NCBI GenBank assembly: GCA_032622095.1
Contig: CP136064.1
Location: 182,138,209-182,202,208, forward strand
Direction: 5' to 3'
DNA: 64,000 nucleotides
Source of the DNA: Siphonodentalium dalli
Lineage: Eukaryota; Mollusca; Scaphopoda; Gadilida; Siphonodentaliidae
Shown here: positions 34,401 to 45,480 of the stretch, piece after piece
Numbering within the stretch: position 1 is the first letter of the stretch
Layout: every line of letters starts with the position of its first letter
Program-made: the position numbers and the translations under genes
Notes under the pieces: generated by a model
Told to the model about the DNA's origin: nothing
Seen by the model: only the letters and a program-made list of their open reading frames with translations
Databases searched by the model: none

Positions 34401-37400
34401 CTAGCGGAGACAGGGACGTGGATACCACCCCAGATGTTCCTGCCGCCAGCTTCGACGTGGAACAGGACTTTACACCTCGGACACCGGATTACCAAAACAT
34501 CCCGGTGTCCTCCAGCTCCACCAGCACCAACAACAACACCAGTGCAGCCACCACCATGTATACGGAGGAAATCATTCCTGACTACATAAGAAGGGCCGAC
34601 ATAGTGGAGAAAGAATGGCAACAACAACAAAAACAACAGCAAGAACAATTTGATACCCAAAAATAACAAATAGAACTCCTCTTACAACAACATAATTCTC
34701 CACCTTCTTCAACTGAGAAACCAAACTCGAAGAAAAAGCGGAAAAAGAAACGATAAAGTCAAACATCATAAAATGCTTCTTTTTTTTTATTCATCTCAAT
34801 AAAGGCATTAAAATGAGGGGTTAAGGAGAGGTGCCACTCGGCCCTTTCGAGAATCCCGGGCCAGCCACACAAATTACTATCTCACATTTAGAAGTTGTTT
34901 TAAGATTTACTATGGAGGGAAATAATTGTGGTGCTGGCTTCGCAACTATTTGACCTCATTGTAACAAATATAAATATTAGTCACTCAGGCAATATATGTA
35001 TATATTCTGTATATTAAGTTATTGGGTCTTACGTGTCTTGAGATGTCTAAATAGTTTTCGACGGACAGATCGCGCAAGGGACCCACGCCAATCTTCTCTG
35101 TTCGGATTCCAATTGTTGGCTCATTAAATATGCACATATGCTTAAGATACAGTCGCACGATCCCGTAAGTCGGGTTTTGGATCCAAGTTAATGAAAATAT
35201 CATTGAAATAATCGGTTTCCCCCAATAAACATCCATATATTCAATATACATGTTTTGGAGCAGAATTAGGCAGTCCTTATTGGACGCCATCATGGAATTT
35301 ATTTTGTTTTGTTTTAATTTTCACACATAATTATTAGTTATGTGGATGGAGTTCTGATTAAACCTCACATCCTTGTATTGGTTACAGTAATGCCCAAAGT
35401 AATTGACCACTTAACCACATCAGAATTATTGGTAATTTTTCAGGATTTGAAATCCTGAAAATTTACCAATAATTTTGCTGTGGTCAAGTGGTCAATTACT
35501 TTGAACATTACTGTATGAGGATAGAGTTATCATTGAACCTCAAATCTTGGTTACAGTAATGCCCAAAGTAATTGACCACTTAACCACAGCAGAATTGTGG
35601 GTATTTTTTCAGCATTTACAATCCTGACAAATTACCCATTATTCTGCTGTGGTCAAGTGGTCAATTGTTTTGAACATTACTGTATGATGATTGAGTTATC
35701 ATTAAACCTCAAATCCTTATATTGGTTACAGTAATGCCCAAAGTAATTGACCCTTTAACCACAGCATAATTATGAGTAATGTTTCAGGATTTAGAATCAT
35801 GAAAAAATACACACAAATTTGCTGTGATTAAGTGATCAATTACTTTGGACATTACTGTATGTAGATGGAGTTAAACCTCACATCAGTGTGTTGGGGATTT
35901 GGACCTTGACTTGGGACCTTTGGTTTTTAACGCAACAAATGCGCGTACACCTTATACACAAATTTCTTATGTAACCAGAGTTTTTCTTGGATAAGATGAG
36001 TTTGAAGCCTGCTTACATTTCAAAATTGTCTGCAGCGAACTCGACGCGTTGAAGCAAAAGTTACAAAAGATAAAATGTGTATGTGACGAGACTATAATAC
36101 AAATGAAAAAATAAAATGAGGGAGGGGTGGGCGATACAGGGAACTAAGGGTTGAACCGATATAAATTTGTAGAGCGATAACGACCAATGTTGACATATTA
36201 TGCATATCAACTCTACTGTTACAACAAGGCTATCAAATAGGGGGGTGTCAGAATCTTAGTCATCTCTATATAGTCATTTATGGAGTTCTATAAGATGTTG
36301 GGTTGGTTATATGGACTCGGAGAAAAGGGGTTTGTACCGATGAACTGACATAAATTAGTGGATCAATGTTGCCATGTAATGCATCGCGACTGTACTAAAG
36401 CATCAATGATATAAAATTGAGGGGGGGTCTGAAATTATCTCTATAGATGGCACCATGATTATATAGAAGGGAAAAGCAATTGATATACGTATACAGTATA
36501 CTATAGTAATACCATAGACATATAAGTACAAGTATCACGAAATAAAATATTACGTAACATGACTATATACCGATGAAAGAAATAAATAAATTGGACCGGG
36601 ATTAGATTGATTGATTGATTGGGGTTTTATGTCGCTTCAGCCACTAAGGCCATATCACGACATTGCCAGTTTTAATGGTGGAGGAAATCCGCGAACTTGC
36701 GGCTAATCTAACAGTGATTTCAATGGATGATAAACTCGTCGACCATGTGCGCAAACCACCGGCCATCGGCAAGAAACTGGCAACTTTCCCAGATAACGAT
36801 TTCGAGTTACAAAGTCCGCGATGGAAACATGTGGATTTGAACCCTTATCGCCAGCGGTGGAAGGCGAAACGGCTTGGAGTTGTACCCCTAACCGATTGAG
36901 CCACCGAGGCCCCCCGGACCGGGATTAGAGGTTGGGTTGGTTATATGTGGATAATTGGATATGGAATTCATACCGATGAAACGATACAAAATAGTGGAGC
37001 GATAAAGACCAATGTTGACACTTAGTCAGGCTACGCGGGGGAAATAGGGGTTGATACGATAGACCAAAATAAATTTGTCGAGTGATAATGACCAATGTTG
37101 ACGTATAAAGTAACGCGACTGTTCTGTCACACAATTATCAGGGTGAACCGATCAAATATGGACTCTAGTGCCCAATATCGAACAGCTCAGAAAACATTTG
37201 CAGGGCCATACAATTTATTTAACATGGCATCTGCCATATACAAATCCTTGGTGTCTGTGTTTGGGATACTTATATATTCCTAAAATTACAGGGTACAGCA
37301 CGTAATTATTTTTTAGATCGAAGAAATGATTTTTTTTTCGATGATAAAATTTATTTTATTTTTAACACAGGATTTCCCATTAAAATCGATTTATGTCTAT

Positions 37401-40400
37401 AAAACTGTCATTTTTCAAAATTTTGAGCTGAAACTTGGTGTATATGTGTGTAATACTACTATATTCTTAAAATGACAGAGTTCAGCGCGTAATTATGTTT
37501 TGGATGGAAGAAATTGAATTTGTTTTCGATAATAAATTTGCAGCGTGGACGGGTCATCGAGTGCGCTCAATTTGTAAACAAAGTTTTGTCAATAGTCGTT
37601 TTGGTCAAACTATCCATTTTTAGACCGGGACAGCAGATCCGAATAGTAGCTAAGATGTATTTAGATAGAATTATCAAAAGAATTTGACCGATCAGGGTTG
37701 ATTTTAAGAGAATAGAGTGAAGAAATCTTGGTGATAATTCCAGAAAATAAAAATGAAGGAGAAACACAATTAAACTATCACAATGCACTTCACTAAACTA
37801 GGGGTTCCCAATGGGTTACACATTATTTTCAGTCTATCAGATTATTTATATTTTCAACAACAAGTGACTTTAAGTTTACAATTTCAGCCTGTCCTGACTC
37901 TATCGATACGATTTATCACATATTCAAAAACATATTGTACACCGGTGGCGTCAACTTTACAATTTAAGCATCTACGTGATTCTATCGGTACGATTGAGTA
38001 AGGTACAAATAAAAATATATAAAAATACACCAGGGGCTCCCAATAGGTGATATATTATTTTCAGGCTATCAGAGTATTTATATTGTCAACAACATATTAT
38101 TACACCGGTGCCGTTAACTTTACAATTTCAGCATATACGTGATTCTATTGGTACGATTGAGTAAGGTACAAACAAAAAATATCCAAGAATATATTTCTCC
38201 ATTCGACCATGAGTCTATACAGATCTGAACACCAGTGTACACCCACTTCGTGGCGGTAATACACTAGAAGCAAACAATGCAAATCTAGGTCATCAAAATA
38301 TTGCCAAAGTTTATTTAATTCATTTCGGCCAATTTGGCCGGTTACTTCGTGTGAGTTTTTCATCTGACGTGTGTGTCGGAATAATGATGTGGAGGATTTA
38401 TGTAAATGTTAGCCCAAACTACATTTCCAAGTAACGATGGTTTTGTTGTTTATTTTGAGGAATAATACCGCGTCAGATGAATTCAGCCCAAATATGTTAA
38501 CAGTTGTCGTGTAAAACATTCGGCAGTAAGTTAGCGTTATTTAGTATTTGTGGATGTCCTTTAACATGGGGAAAATAGACTACTGCGCTTGAACGAGCAT
38601 GTGAATTGTCGTTTTTAATGTATAGCAACTTTATAATCAATAACAGAGGCATTCTCTGTCAAATAAGGTCGCTCTATTTACGATACCAATTGGGGAACTT
38701 TGTGAATTAAATTACGCGTAAACTTAACCTGCTGCAAATAGAAAAGGTGTCGGAATCGGCGTACTCGCCTCAGGGCTAACTCACCCCAATCGGCGAGTGC
38801 CAACTCGGAATAAAAGGCCAACTCGGAATAAAAGATGCATACGGGGTGTTATATGGCGTTTGGTCCGTTGTTTCTCAATGAATATTATTGAAATTTGGTG
38901 TATATGTCCGGGCTGGGACATGGAATACAACAACGTTTGAATTGTTTTTAAATTTACAAATTTGTTGATTTTATTCATTTTGTTTTCGTTCTGAAACACA
39001 CTATAAAGTGTATATAATATAATAACGAACACGAGACATACATAATTTATAAACTGTTAACAAAAGATATCAAATTCAATACATGACAAAGATGACTCAG
39101 TGGAGTTTATAAAGTGAACATAAAAACATTGAGGTAAGAATCTTTTTAAGGAATGCAACTTTATTTAATGATAATAAACACATAAATTAAAATAACAAAC
39201 ATGAGACATACATGATTTATAAACTGTTAACAAAAGATATCAAACTCAATACATGACAAAGATGACTCAGTGAAGTTTATAAAGTGAACATAAAAATATT
39301 AAGGTAAAAATCTTTTTAAGCATTACTAAACCGTTTAGCACAGTCCACTTCACTCATCCGATCATCACTAAACTTCATATTTATCTTGATATTGATCTAT
39401 CAGATGAGAGCTATCAAATATTTTTTTAATTTTATAGGAAAAAATGGTCGCCAGCGGCCATATTGCATTTACGTTATATGTTATCGCGTCATGTCGATAT
39501 CTAGTATTAGTTAGAAATTTCACCTTTCCAGATTCATAATTGCTCCATTGACTGTAACAGATGGAATTATTCCCCTCTTCGGATAGAGTGTCACTGAAAC
39601 TTTATTTTGTCAGACTGTCTGTATAGTCACTGATTATATATGGCAATAATCTGTAATAAGATGTAGCACTATTTTATTTTATATTTACATGCAGTGCTGT
39701 TTTTATACAACAATTCTAATCCCCCCTAGATCATCATGTGATCGACCATACATCGCGCGAGGACCTGGTTGAATTAAGGGGGGTTTTATGGATAACTTCT
39801 GTCCTCAAGCTAGATTATACTTATGACATTTAATGGCATGTTTCTAACGTGGAGGGTTAGATATGCTTGAGACACCACCACTCTTCAATTCACACCAAGT
39901 TATCAGCTGTCATATTCGGATATTAGTTCCCATAGCCATGATATATGGTTTATTTTGTGTATACTAGTAATATTGTTATTTTCAGTACCTTTATATACCA
40001 GTACTGTGTATAACAATGCATATAAATTAATCCATGTATACATGTATATTGATTCAACGGATTCAGTGGTTTTGTCCATAAGTCTATCAAATATGCGGGG
40101 AAAACATGGCCACAAGCAGTACACCCTGTTAAATTTCGAATTTGAATCAATTGGCGCACCCTGCAGCCAGCTTTTATTGGAGAACTTTTTCTCACGTGGA
40201 TAGTTTGGGTCACCGCTAGATGTGAGCCATGTTTTGTTCTCAAGCTGTCCTTGTGAAGACATCACTGCCAGCGGTGATCTTCAATTTTACTATTTTTATG
40301 GCTAAATAATTTGGTTGATCCTACAGACGACACCCCTTGTCCGATCGTCACCAGATTCCACAATGATCTTCTGGATAACCAGGGTGAGAGTAATCTAATT

Positions 40401-41991
40401 TTCCCGAATTTCGTTAAAAAACATTACCACAGGCAGCAATTTGGTATCTTACTGTTTGATCCTCTTTTGCGTGACTGAATTGTTTAGCAACTGTACAGTC
40501 ATATCCCTCATCTGATAGTCACCACACTTTATATTGATCTTCGGGCTGACAACTAGATGGGAGCTATCGAATGCTTTGAATTTTTTTGGAAAACATTGTC
40601 GCCAGCAGTCATCTTCTATTTTGGTTTTTATATACATGTATATCTCTTCATTCGGATAGTCAGTATTACGTAGGTACTTCAACTTTCCGCATTCCTGTCA
40701 TCATTTGAAATATAAAAATTTACCTGATACCATGCACCCTTCAAAATTTGTTTCGTCGTATCTATTTTAATGACCCGTATGGTAATATTGATACAGATAT
40801 ATTTGTCAAACATTTCTTTGTACAATATACAGGTATTTAGTTTGTAACTAAATCTAGAAATATATAATAGTAGCTGGTGGACCCTACTTCGTCCGGGATG
40901 TTCCCCTCTGATTTTCGGAGAATTGCGCGATTTAACCTTGAATTGACCATTTTAAAGGTGAACGTCATGTCGGGTCACGATTTGACCCGTCCAAAACACT
41001 CCCCGGACAAAAGTCACGACAAAAATACCCGTCGAAATCCGCCCGGCTTTACCCGATTTGACCTTGAATTGACAATTTTGAATGTCAAGATCAGGTCAGG
41101 GTCATAATTTGACCCACCCGAAACACTCCTGGGACAAAAGTAACAGTAGGTATTATATTTCGTTGAAATACTTCCGTTTTACCAGATTTGACCTTGAATT
41201 GATCTTTTTGAATGTCAAAGTCAGGTCGGGATCAAGATTTGACCCGTCCAAATAGTCCAGAAACATGCCTACATCAGCACGTTCGAGAACATGGTCCCAC
41301 GTGAAATTGGACCCGTCCATATTGCTCCCGGGATCGAAGTAGTCCTACACACAATTTTTTAGTCGGATCGGTCAAGGTCCAGAAACATGCCTATGAGCGA
41401 GGTCAAGTTGACACGTTAAATACCAAATCCGAGTCGGATCAGTCGAGCAGTGTTAGAGTCTATAACACATACACACATGCATTCATGCATACACACATAC
41501 ATACAGACAGGTGTTCCAAAATGTATAATCGATAGCTACAACAATTCTATGGTAGATAGTTCACGGCCGACCTGATGCATGCATCTTAGTTTTCTTGTAT
41601 AGAATGATGCCACGAATCCATCTTTCCGAAACTATCTAGCAATTGGTTAAACTTCCCTTCAAATATCGTGTACATATCCCACAGATAGATATATCACATA
41701 TATAGTTAAATAACTACAACTTTAACTTTTTACGACAACCACGTGACCCAAAGTATTCTGTTTAAACATATTTCATTTGTGTTATAAATATACAACTAGG
41801 CCAAAGAATATAGCGATGTAGTTTGGCAGCTCTCTTAAACAAGTTGACTGAATGAAATAAGCTCTGCACAAAACAGTTCCAATGCGCATTATCACCGAAA
41901 ACGCGGTACGATATGACCAATTGGAACTATAGGTGTACTTACTTGAACCGTATAAATGTAGTAGAACGGACAGCAGGTAAAACAAAAACAT
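31171..41991 (-). CDS. C-type lectin gene 1, secreted, single domain, 154 residues
   Basis: Exons on the minus strand are 41991-41943, 33187-33096, 32356-32269 and 31406-31171, total 465 bases in one frame with GT-AG borders. Residues 1-16 (MFLFYLLSVLLHLYGS) form a signal peptide. A long-form C-type lectin domain fills the rest, with six cysteines at 23, 33, 50, 127, 143 and 151 matching the expected disulfide set. The calcium and sugar site has EPN at 116-118 (mannose-type in known lectins), but the second motif is WSD at 138-140 instead of WND. The domain is preceded by no other module, so it resembles perlucin-like and other short molluscan lectins, which are secreted and bind glycans in immunity or shell matrix. 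Which role applies here cannot be read from sequence. Confidence 0.8.
31587..31680 (+). repeat. tRNA-like SINE head or tRNA pseudogene
   Basis: A pol III box A-like TGGCCGTGTGG (31602-31612) and a perfect box B GGTTCGAATCC (31661-31671) are spaced as in a tRNA with a long variable arm. TTTGGGT at 31587 can pair with ACCCAAT at 31673 as an acceptor stem with one mismatch. An A-run follows, then unrelated-looking body sequence. It lies in lectin gene 1 intron 3, antisense to it. Confidence 0.6.
32269..32356 (-). CDS. Lectin gene 1, third coding exon
   Basis: The 88 bases read AHCEQLNSDLLSVEDQ onward to LLWEQ plus one base. The acceptor is ATTTTCAAG and the donor GTAAAG. The C-x-x-L-x-x-x-L-x-S-V pattern is the conserved alpha-helix 1 and beta-2 region of C-type lectin domains. 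Confidence 0.9.
32600..33000. mobile_element. Two adjoining foldback hairpin members in lectin 1 intron 2
   Basis: Hairpin cores at 32697-32765 and 32848-32922 (GTTCAGATAATAAGTTCAAC type) are flanked by GGAGGGGTGTTCAGG on one side and GTCTGCTCATATTTCCTGAAC on the other. Together they look like an inverted pair of the family at 29.5 and 59.7 kb. Confidence 0.55.
33096..33187 (-). CDS. Lectin gene 1, second coding exon
   Basis: The 92 bases complete a serine codon (A from exon 1 plus GT) and encode VEALICDGFIVHG to SWVEAK. The donor is GTAAGC and the acceptor CATGATAG. The first two cysteines of the long-form domain and the conserved W-x-x-A are here. Confidence 0.88.
33670..33712. repeat. Poly-T tract
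   Basis: An uninterrupted run of more than 20 T lies in lectin 1 intron 1, next to the repeat-flanked element that follows. Confidence 0.7.
33813..34980 (+). mobile_element. TRIM-like element with short direct terminal repeats
   Basis: About 95 bp at 33813-33905 (AGAAGTTGTTTTGAGAATTA, ACTATGGAGGGAAATA, GGCTTCGCAA) recur in the same orientation at 34888-34980 with roughly 20 percent difference. Between them lie one gag-like ORF and an AATAAA at 34798-34803. There is no protease, polymerase or integrase, so it would be non-autonomous. The class is an inference; a satellite-flanked gene fragment is the alternative. Confidence 0.5.
34133..34756 (+). pseudogene. Gag-like or ORF1-like basic/Gln-rich ORF with an in-frame stop
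   Basis: From ATG 34133 the frame encodes a basic N-terminus (KKGPPKRNTPSQKRRDAARR), an acidic Ser/Thr/Pro-rich middle, and a glutamine-rich end (WQQQQKQQQEQ) to TAA at 34664-34666. The same frame then reopens for 29 codons (starting QIELLLQQHN, ending KKKRKKKR) to TAA at 34754. The continued Gln and Lys bias suggests that the first stop interrupted a longer protein of about 207 residues. The frame is also open upstream to 33977. I recognise no named domain. The basic ends would suit nucleic-acid binding, which is inference. Confidence 0.5.
34981..35340. other. Intron DNA with no feature seen
   Basis: Part of lectin 1 intron 1 with no repeat family recognised. Confidence 0.35.
35340..35900. 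repeat. Tandem array of three palindromic hairpins (Tc1/mariner-like MITE)
   Basis: Three 133-bp palindromes at 35383-35515, 35552-35684 and 35727-35859 each begin TACAGTAATGCCCAAAGTAA and end with the reverse complement TACTTTGAACATTACTGTA or close to it. They are separated by about 36-42 bp of a shared spacer (GAGTTATCATTRAACCTCA), and half spacers occur at both ends, so the unit of tandem repetition is hairpin plus spacer. The TA plus CAGT termini resemble mariner-type MITEs. Confidence 0.85.
36120..37170. repeat. Degenerate tandem repeats split by a SINE
   Basis: Units share GGGTTGRACCGAT, AATTTGTMGAGYGATAA and GACCAATGTTGACATAT, with GGGGGG tracts. Copies lie at about 36125-36245, 36295-36420 and 36930-37145. 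The SINE at 36607-36915 is inserted in them. Confidence 0.6.
36607..36915 (-). mobile_element. tRNA-derived SINE with perfect 14-bp target duplication
   Basis: GGACCGGGATTAGA occurs at 36593-36606 and again at 36916-36929. On the minus strand the element starts with a tRNA-like head: box A TGGCTCAATCGG and box B GGGTTCAAATCC about 55 bp apart. It ends in an AATC tetranucleotide tail (read as TTGATTGATTGATTG on the plus strand). The 78-residue ORF across it is a translation of the SINE. The exact duplication points to recent insertion. Confidence 0.9.
37285..38185. repeat. Two local tandem duplications
   Basis: At 37285-37530 a unit with AAAATKACAGRGTWCAGCRCGTAATTAT occurs twice about 190 bp apart. 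At 37799-38180 a unit with GGGGYTCCCAATRGGT, CAGGCTATCAGA and TCTATYGGTACGATTGAGTA occurs twice. No coding potential was seen. Confidence 0.6.
38321..41598 (+). repeat. 3.3-kb segmental duplication, copy 1
   Basis: From CATTTCGGCCAATTTGGCC to CATGCATCTTAGTTTTCTTG this matches 46789-50221 in the same orientation with scattered small differences. It contains a 190-bp-family tandem array (39340-40690) and the TTGACCCGTCC array. Relative to copy 2 it lacks about 150-300 bp near 41255. It lies in lectin 1 intron 1, ending about 345 bp before the signal-peptide exon. Confidence 0.85.
40875..41260. repeat. TTGACCCGTCC tandem array, inside duplication copy 1
   Basis: A head (GCTGGTGGACCCTACTTCG) is followed by about three units of 120-130 bp carrying TTGACCTTGAATTGAC, GTCAGGTCGGG, GATTTGACCCGTCC and ACACTCCCCGGACAAAAGT. 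Confidence 0.75.
41943..41991 (-). CDS. Lectin gene 1, first coding exon (signal peptide)
   Basis: ATG at 41991 opens a strongly hydrophobic MFLFYLLSVLLHLYGS, then one base and a consensus donor GTAAGT. The phase (one base left) is what the next exon at 33187 needs. The intron would be 8.75 kb and full of repeats. The link is supported by phase and signal-peptide character, but a different first exon cannot be excluded. Confidence 0.6.
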
Positions 41992-41999
41992 GACTCCGC

Positions 42000-42585
42000 A
42001 GCTAGGTTGCGCCTTATCTCTGAAATCTTGGAATTTGTAACTGATATCGTAGCGTAAGCTGTTTTGTCCCTCTTATCTTCGAAAGAATTGTACATGTGAA
42101 GTTATGAGAACTTTCGTACATTTAACTTTTACGCATGCACATACAATTTGTCACTAACCTTCGTATATTATAAAATGTATTGTTTAACGTGACTGTCTAC
42201 ATTCGGCGCACCGCCTTTTCGACACCCTACCTCCCTTTAACAGAGACGTATAGGAGGCCATATGTTCTCCATTGGGGTGTCCACATTGGAATTTCCAAGC
42301 GCACCCGCGGCGGAGCCCGTTACAATTCCGTGTCTTCAAAACAAGTGCTATGGATAGAAATGGAATTGAGGGGCGTTTATGGTATTAATTGAAATATGAA
42401 TCCTTCGCCGATCCATCCGTAGCGACATCGATGCCATGCGTTGCTCATATAAATGGGCTAAATTTATTAGTTTTCTTACCCGTAGTAAATCGGGAAAAAT
42501 TCTAACGTTTGGCTTGTATCTATAGGGCGCCGTTCCTCTGTGTATACCCTATTTACATATTTACATATATCTTCAATTCGTTTAC
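42000..42585. other. Upstream region of lectin gene 1
   Basis: About 590 bp before the lectin 1 start on its strand. A TTTATAAT sequence on the minus strand near 42165-42175 is a possible TATA element, but nothing confirms it. No other feature was seen. Confidence 0.25.
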
Positions 42586-42589
42586 ATAT

Positions 42590-43455
42590 ATTTCCATGAA
42601 TTCATTAAGAGATATCTCCAATTATTATGAATATATCTCCAATTAATATTAATATGGAGATATCTCAAAATCACTAGCACTAGTACTAGCACTAGCATAA
42701 ATATATATATTTCTACATGTATATTATGTTTATGTCATATGTTTGATTTTTTGGAAATAAATATTGTTTACACCAGATATTCGTTAATTCATTTGGGGAT
42801 ATCTCTAAATCACTAGCAGATATATGTTAATTCATTTGAATTTAGAGATATCTCTTAATACAGCTAACATATATCTCTAAATTCACGAGGAGATGTATCT
42901 TAGTCATTTGTAGATCGCTGTTAATGTTGTTGAATTGGAGATATCTCCTAATCAAGAGTTTCCGGTCAGATAACATTAAACATTTCTCCCCGGCAAGTGT
43001 TTTTGTTTTGTTTTTGACAGCCATTATTTGATGAGAGAATATTTTATGGGTTCATTTCGTTATATATGGCATTGAGGGATCCTTCATTTTCAGCCTGTTC
43101 CAGTGGTACTGCCGAATTGGAGATATATCTTAGTGATTTGCTTATATCTCCTAATTCAGCAGTATTAACAGATATCTATAAATGATTAAGATATATCTCC
43201 TCGTGAAATAACAGATATCTCTAAATCGCTAGCAGATATTTGTTAATTGAATTAATAGATATCTCTAAATCATTCCATTCAGAGATATCTGCTAATGAAT
43301 TTGTGATATCTGTTAATTCACGAGAAGATATCTCTTAATGATTTGGAGATATATGTTAATTGAATTAAGATATATCTCCTCGATCATGTTGATTTAGAGA
43401 AATATGTTAATTCATTAGGAGATATCTCTAAACCACTAGTAGATAGCTGTAAATA
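42590..43455. repeat. Array of GAGATATCTC palindromes
   Basis: The core GAGATATCTC, AGATATCTCT or AGATATATCTCC recurs more than twenty times, often linked by TTAATTCATT, AAATCACTAGCAG or CTAATTCA. Orientation alternates and spacing is about 25-45 bp. Part of the array (about 42905-43120) is interrupted by less repetitive sequence. No coding potential was seen. Confidence 0.75.
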
Positions 43456-43799
43456 GAGAAACGGCACCCATATTATCTACTATAGTACCATAACGCGAAG
43501 CAGACTTACATATAGAGACGGCGCATAAGGGCTGTGCTGTGGGGAGGGGCGTGTATAGCGATATGTGTTTGCATGTTCACGAAAATACATGTTAACTTTC
43601 AGCTCGTTCGCATTTCGCCAAGTTCAAAATCTCACAAAGCACTGATAAACACATATGCCTATTTTCCAAAATATATAAATACAAAACTACGAAAGAGCCG
43701 CGACCGATAAATCAATCGATTCTAGCAGAATATATTGCTTTTGAGAATCATAAATATCAATTCGTCGGTGCATATATTTGTTTGCTGGGTGTGTGGGCT

Positions 43800-44612
43800 T
43801 TGTCTGGATTCGTCATCTCCAGTTTAAATCTCCTAGTTTTAACTGGTTTACACATACATTGATGGTCCAGCAGAACGTGGTCTAAGTGGCGTTTGTTGTC
43901 GTTCATTGGCAAGCTTTGTTTGTGCGACGAGCATACAATCAAATTATCCAGTTGCCAGGCGGACACAAGCAGGCCGGTAGAATGAGTATTGTCGCGCCCT
44001 CAATTATCGCAAGCACACGCACACTCGTGTGAGAATGAATCAATTTGACATGAATATACCAAGCCGCCACTTTACAGTATAGAAACAGCATCAATCGATA
44101 TTATGTACAGCTCCACCCAAGTAAACCGCGGTCCATAAAAGACGGATTCGTCATCTCAGGTCTAGCCTCCATAAACCTGGTTTATCTGGTCCGTCGAATT
44201 ATATATGGTTTAGTTGCTGGTTTAAAGTTATAAAACGCAAAACAAATTATAGCAATTTAGATTTTTTTTTTAAACTTATCCCACACACTTTACATGTATG
44301 AGTGCTTGTCGCTTATAACTTTCCAATCAAAGTATGGTCGGTGTGGTAATTATCGATTTTAGCTGTCGATAGAACGCGGCGGTCAGCATTATATAGGCAA
44401 GTACGATTAATTAGCTAGACGAGACATGCAGAGACACTATACTGCTAAACCATGGGACTGGATGAACCAGGTTTAAACCAGAGATGACGAATGAGTCACT
44501 TAGACCTGTGGTCTCGGGTTTAGTTCACGGATTTAGCTGCCAAATGGCGGTTTAACCCTAGAGAATTACGTAGACCAGGAGGTTTAAACCGGAGATGACG
44601 AATCCGGCCTTG
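43800..44612. mobile_element. Nested foldback element with GGATTCGTCATCTCCGG ends
   Basis: GGATTCGTCATCTCCAGTTT at 43806 faces AAACCGGAGATGACGAATCC near 44586-44605. A second inverted pair lies inside: GATTCGTCATCTCAGGTCTA at 44147 against AACCAGAGATGACGAATGAG near 44477. Both pairs are followed inward by AAACCTGGTT-type sequence. No transposase is present. It could be two nested MITEs of one family. Confidence 0.6.
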
Positions 44613-44614
44613 AA

Positions 44615-45480
44615 GTTTCACGGCCCGATTGGACACCAAATTATTCAGAATTCCCTAAGCCAATGTTCAGGGTGAAAGAAAATGCTAAATAATTGTGATC
44701 ACCACCATTGGTATCACACAGGCATCGCACTAATCAACAACATAATTCATAAGTAATACGTCGAAAACTATCAGAAAAGATCGTAAACTGAAAAACCTCT
44801 TTATTATCTACAGCTTTTCTGCGACGGAAGCATGGACACTCTTTATACGAGGTGATCGTGGAATTTTTGCTAGGCTGGCAAAAATTCAAAATGTGTTATA
44901 AATTCCTGTTTTGAACGTCGTCGTTATGTGACAATCGAGTCCTCCTATTAATGGTCTTGTGCGTCCGATCTAATTATTTTATGAGGTAGTAAGCGTACAG
45001 ATGATGGTTTTATGGTGTCAATTCGGACATGGCATCTTTAAATTCGACAATAATAACAATTGGTTGTTTCATCAGCTTTCAGGATATTTTTTATCTTTCT
45101 GATAAAGATTTGCATTAAACATAATCATTATTTACTTTAGTCATTTAAGTCATTATGATCATTAGCTGCTCCAGTGTACACCACATTTTGTACCATAACA
45201 TCAGAACATCTACCAGGGAATGTGGACGTCTTTACCCAGCTCATCCCAGAATTTCATCGCCTTTCAGCCTGCATGGAAATAAATACAGAACTTAAAACGG
45301 TTGGCCATTTGGAGCTCCATATTATACATAGGGCTCTGGGTTCATGCGAAATAACATAATTTTTATCAAATTATGTAAAACAATTATGATCAACAAGTAC
45401 GTGTTAAAATAGATTGACTTCTTATTTTCGGTATTAATAACTCTCAAATACTGATATTTCGCATTTCAAAACATTGTTAT
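44615..45480. other. DNA with no feature seen
   Basis: Neither an exon-like ORF nor a repeat family was recognised. Confidence 0.35.

Noticed and set aside
34166-34669. A 167-residue minus-strand frame
   Set aside because: It is the opposite-strand shadow of the gag-like ORF, produced by its GC-rich codon pattern.
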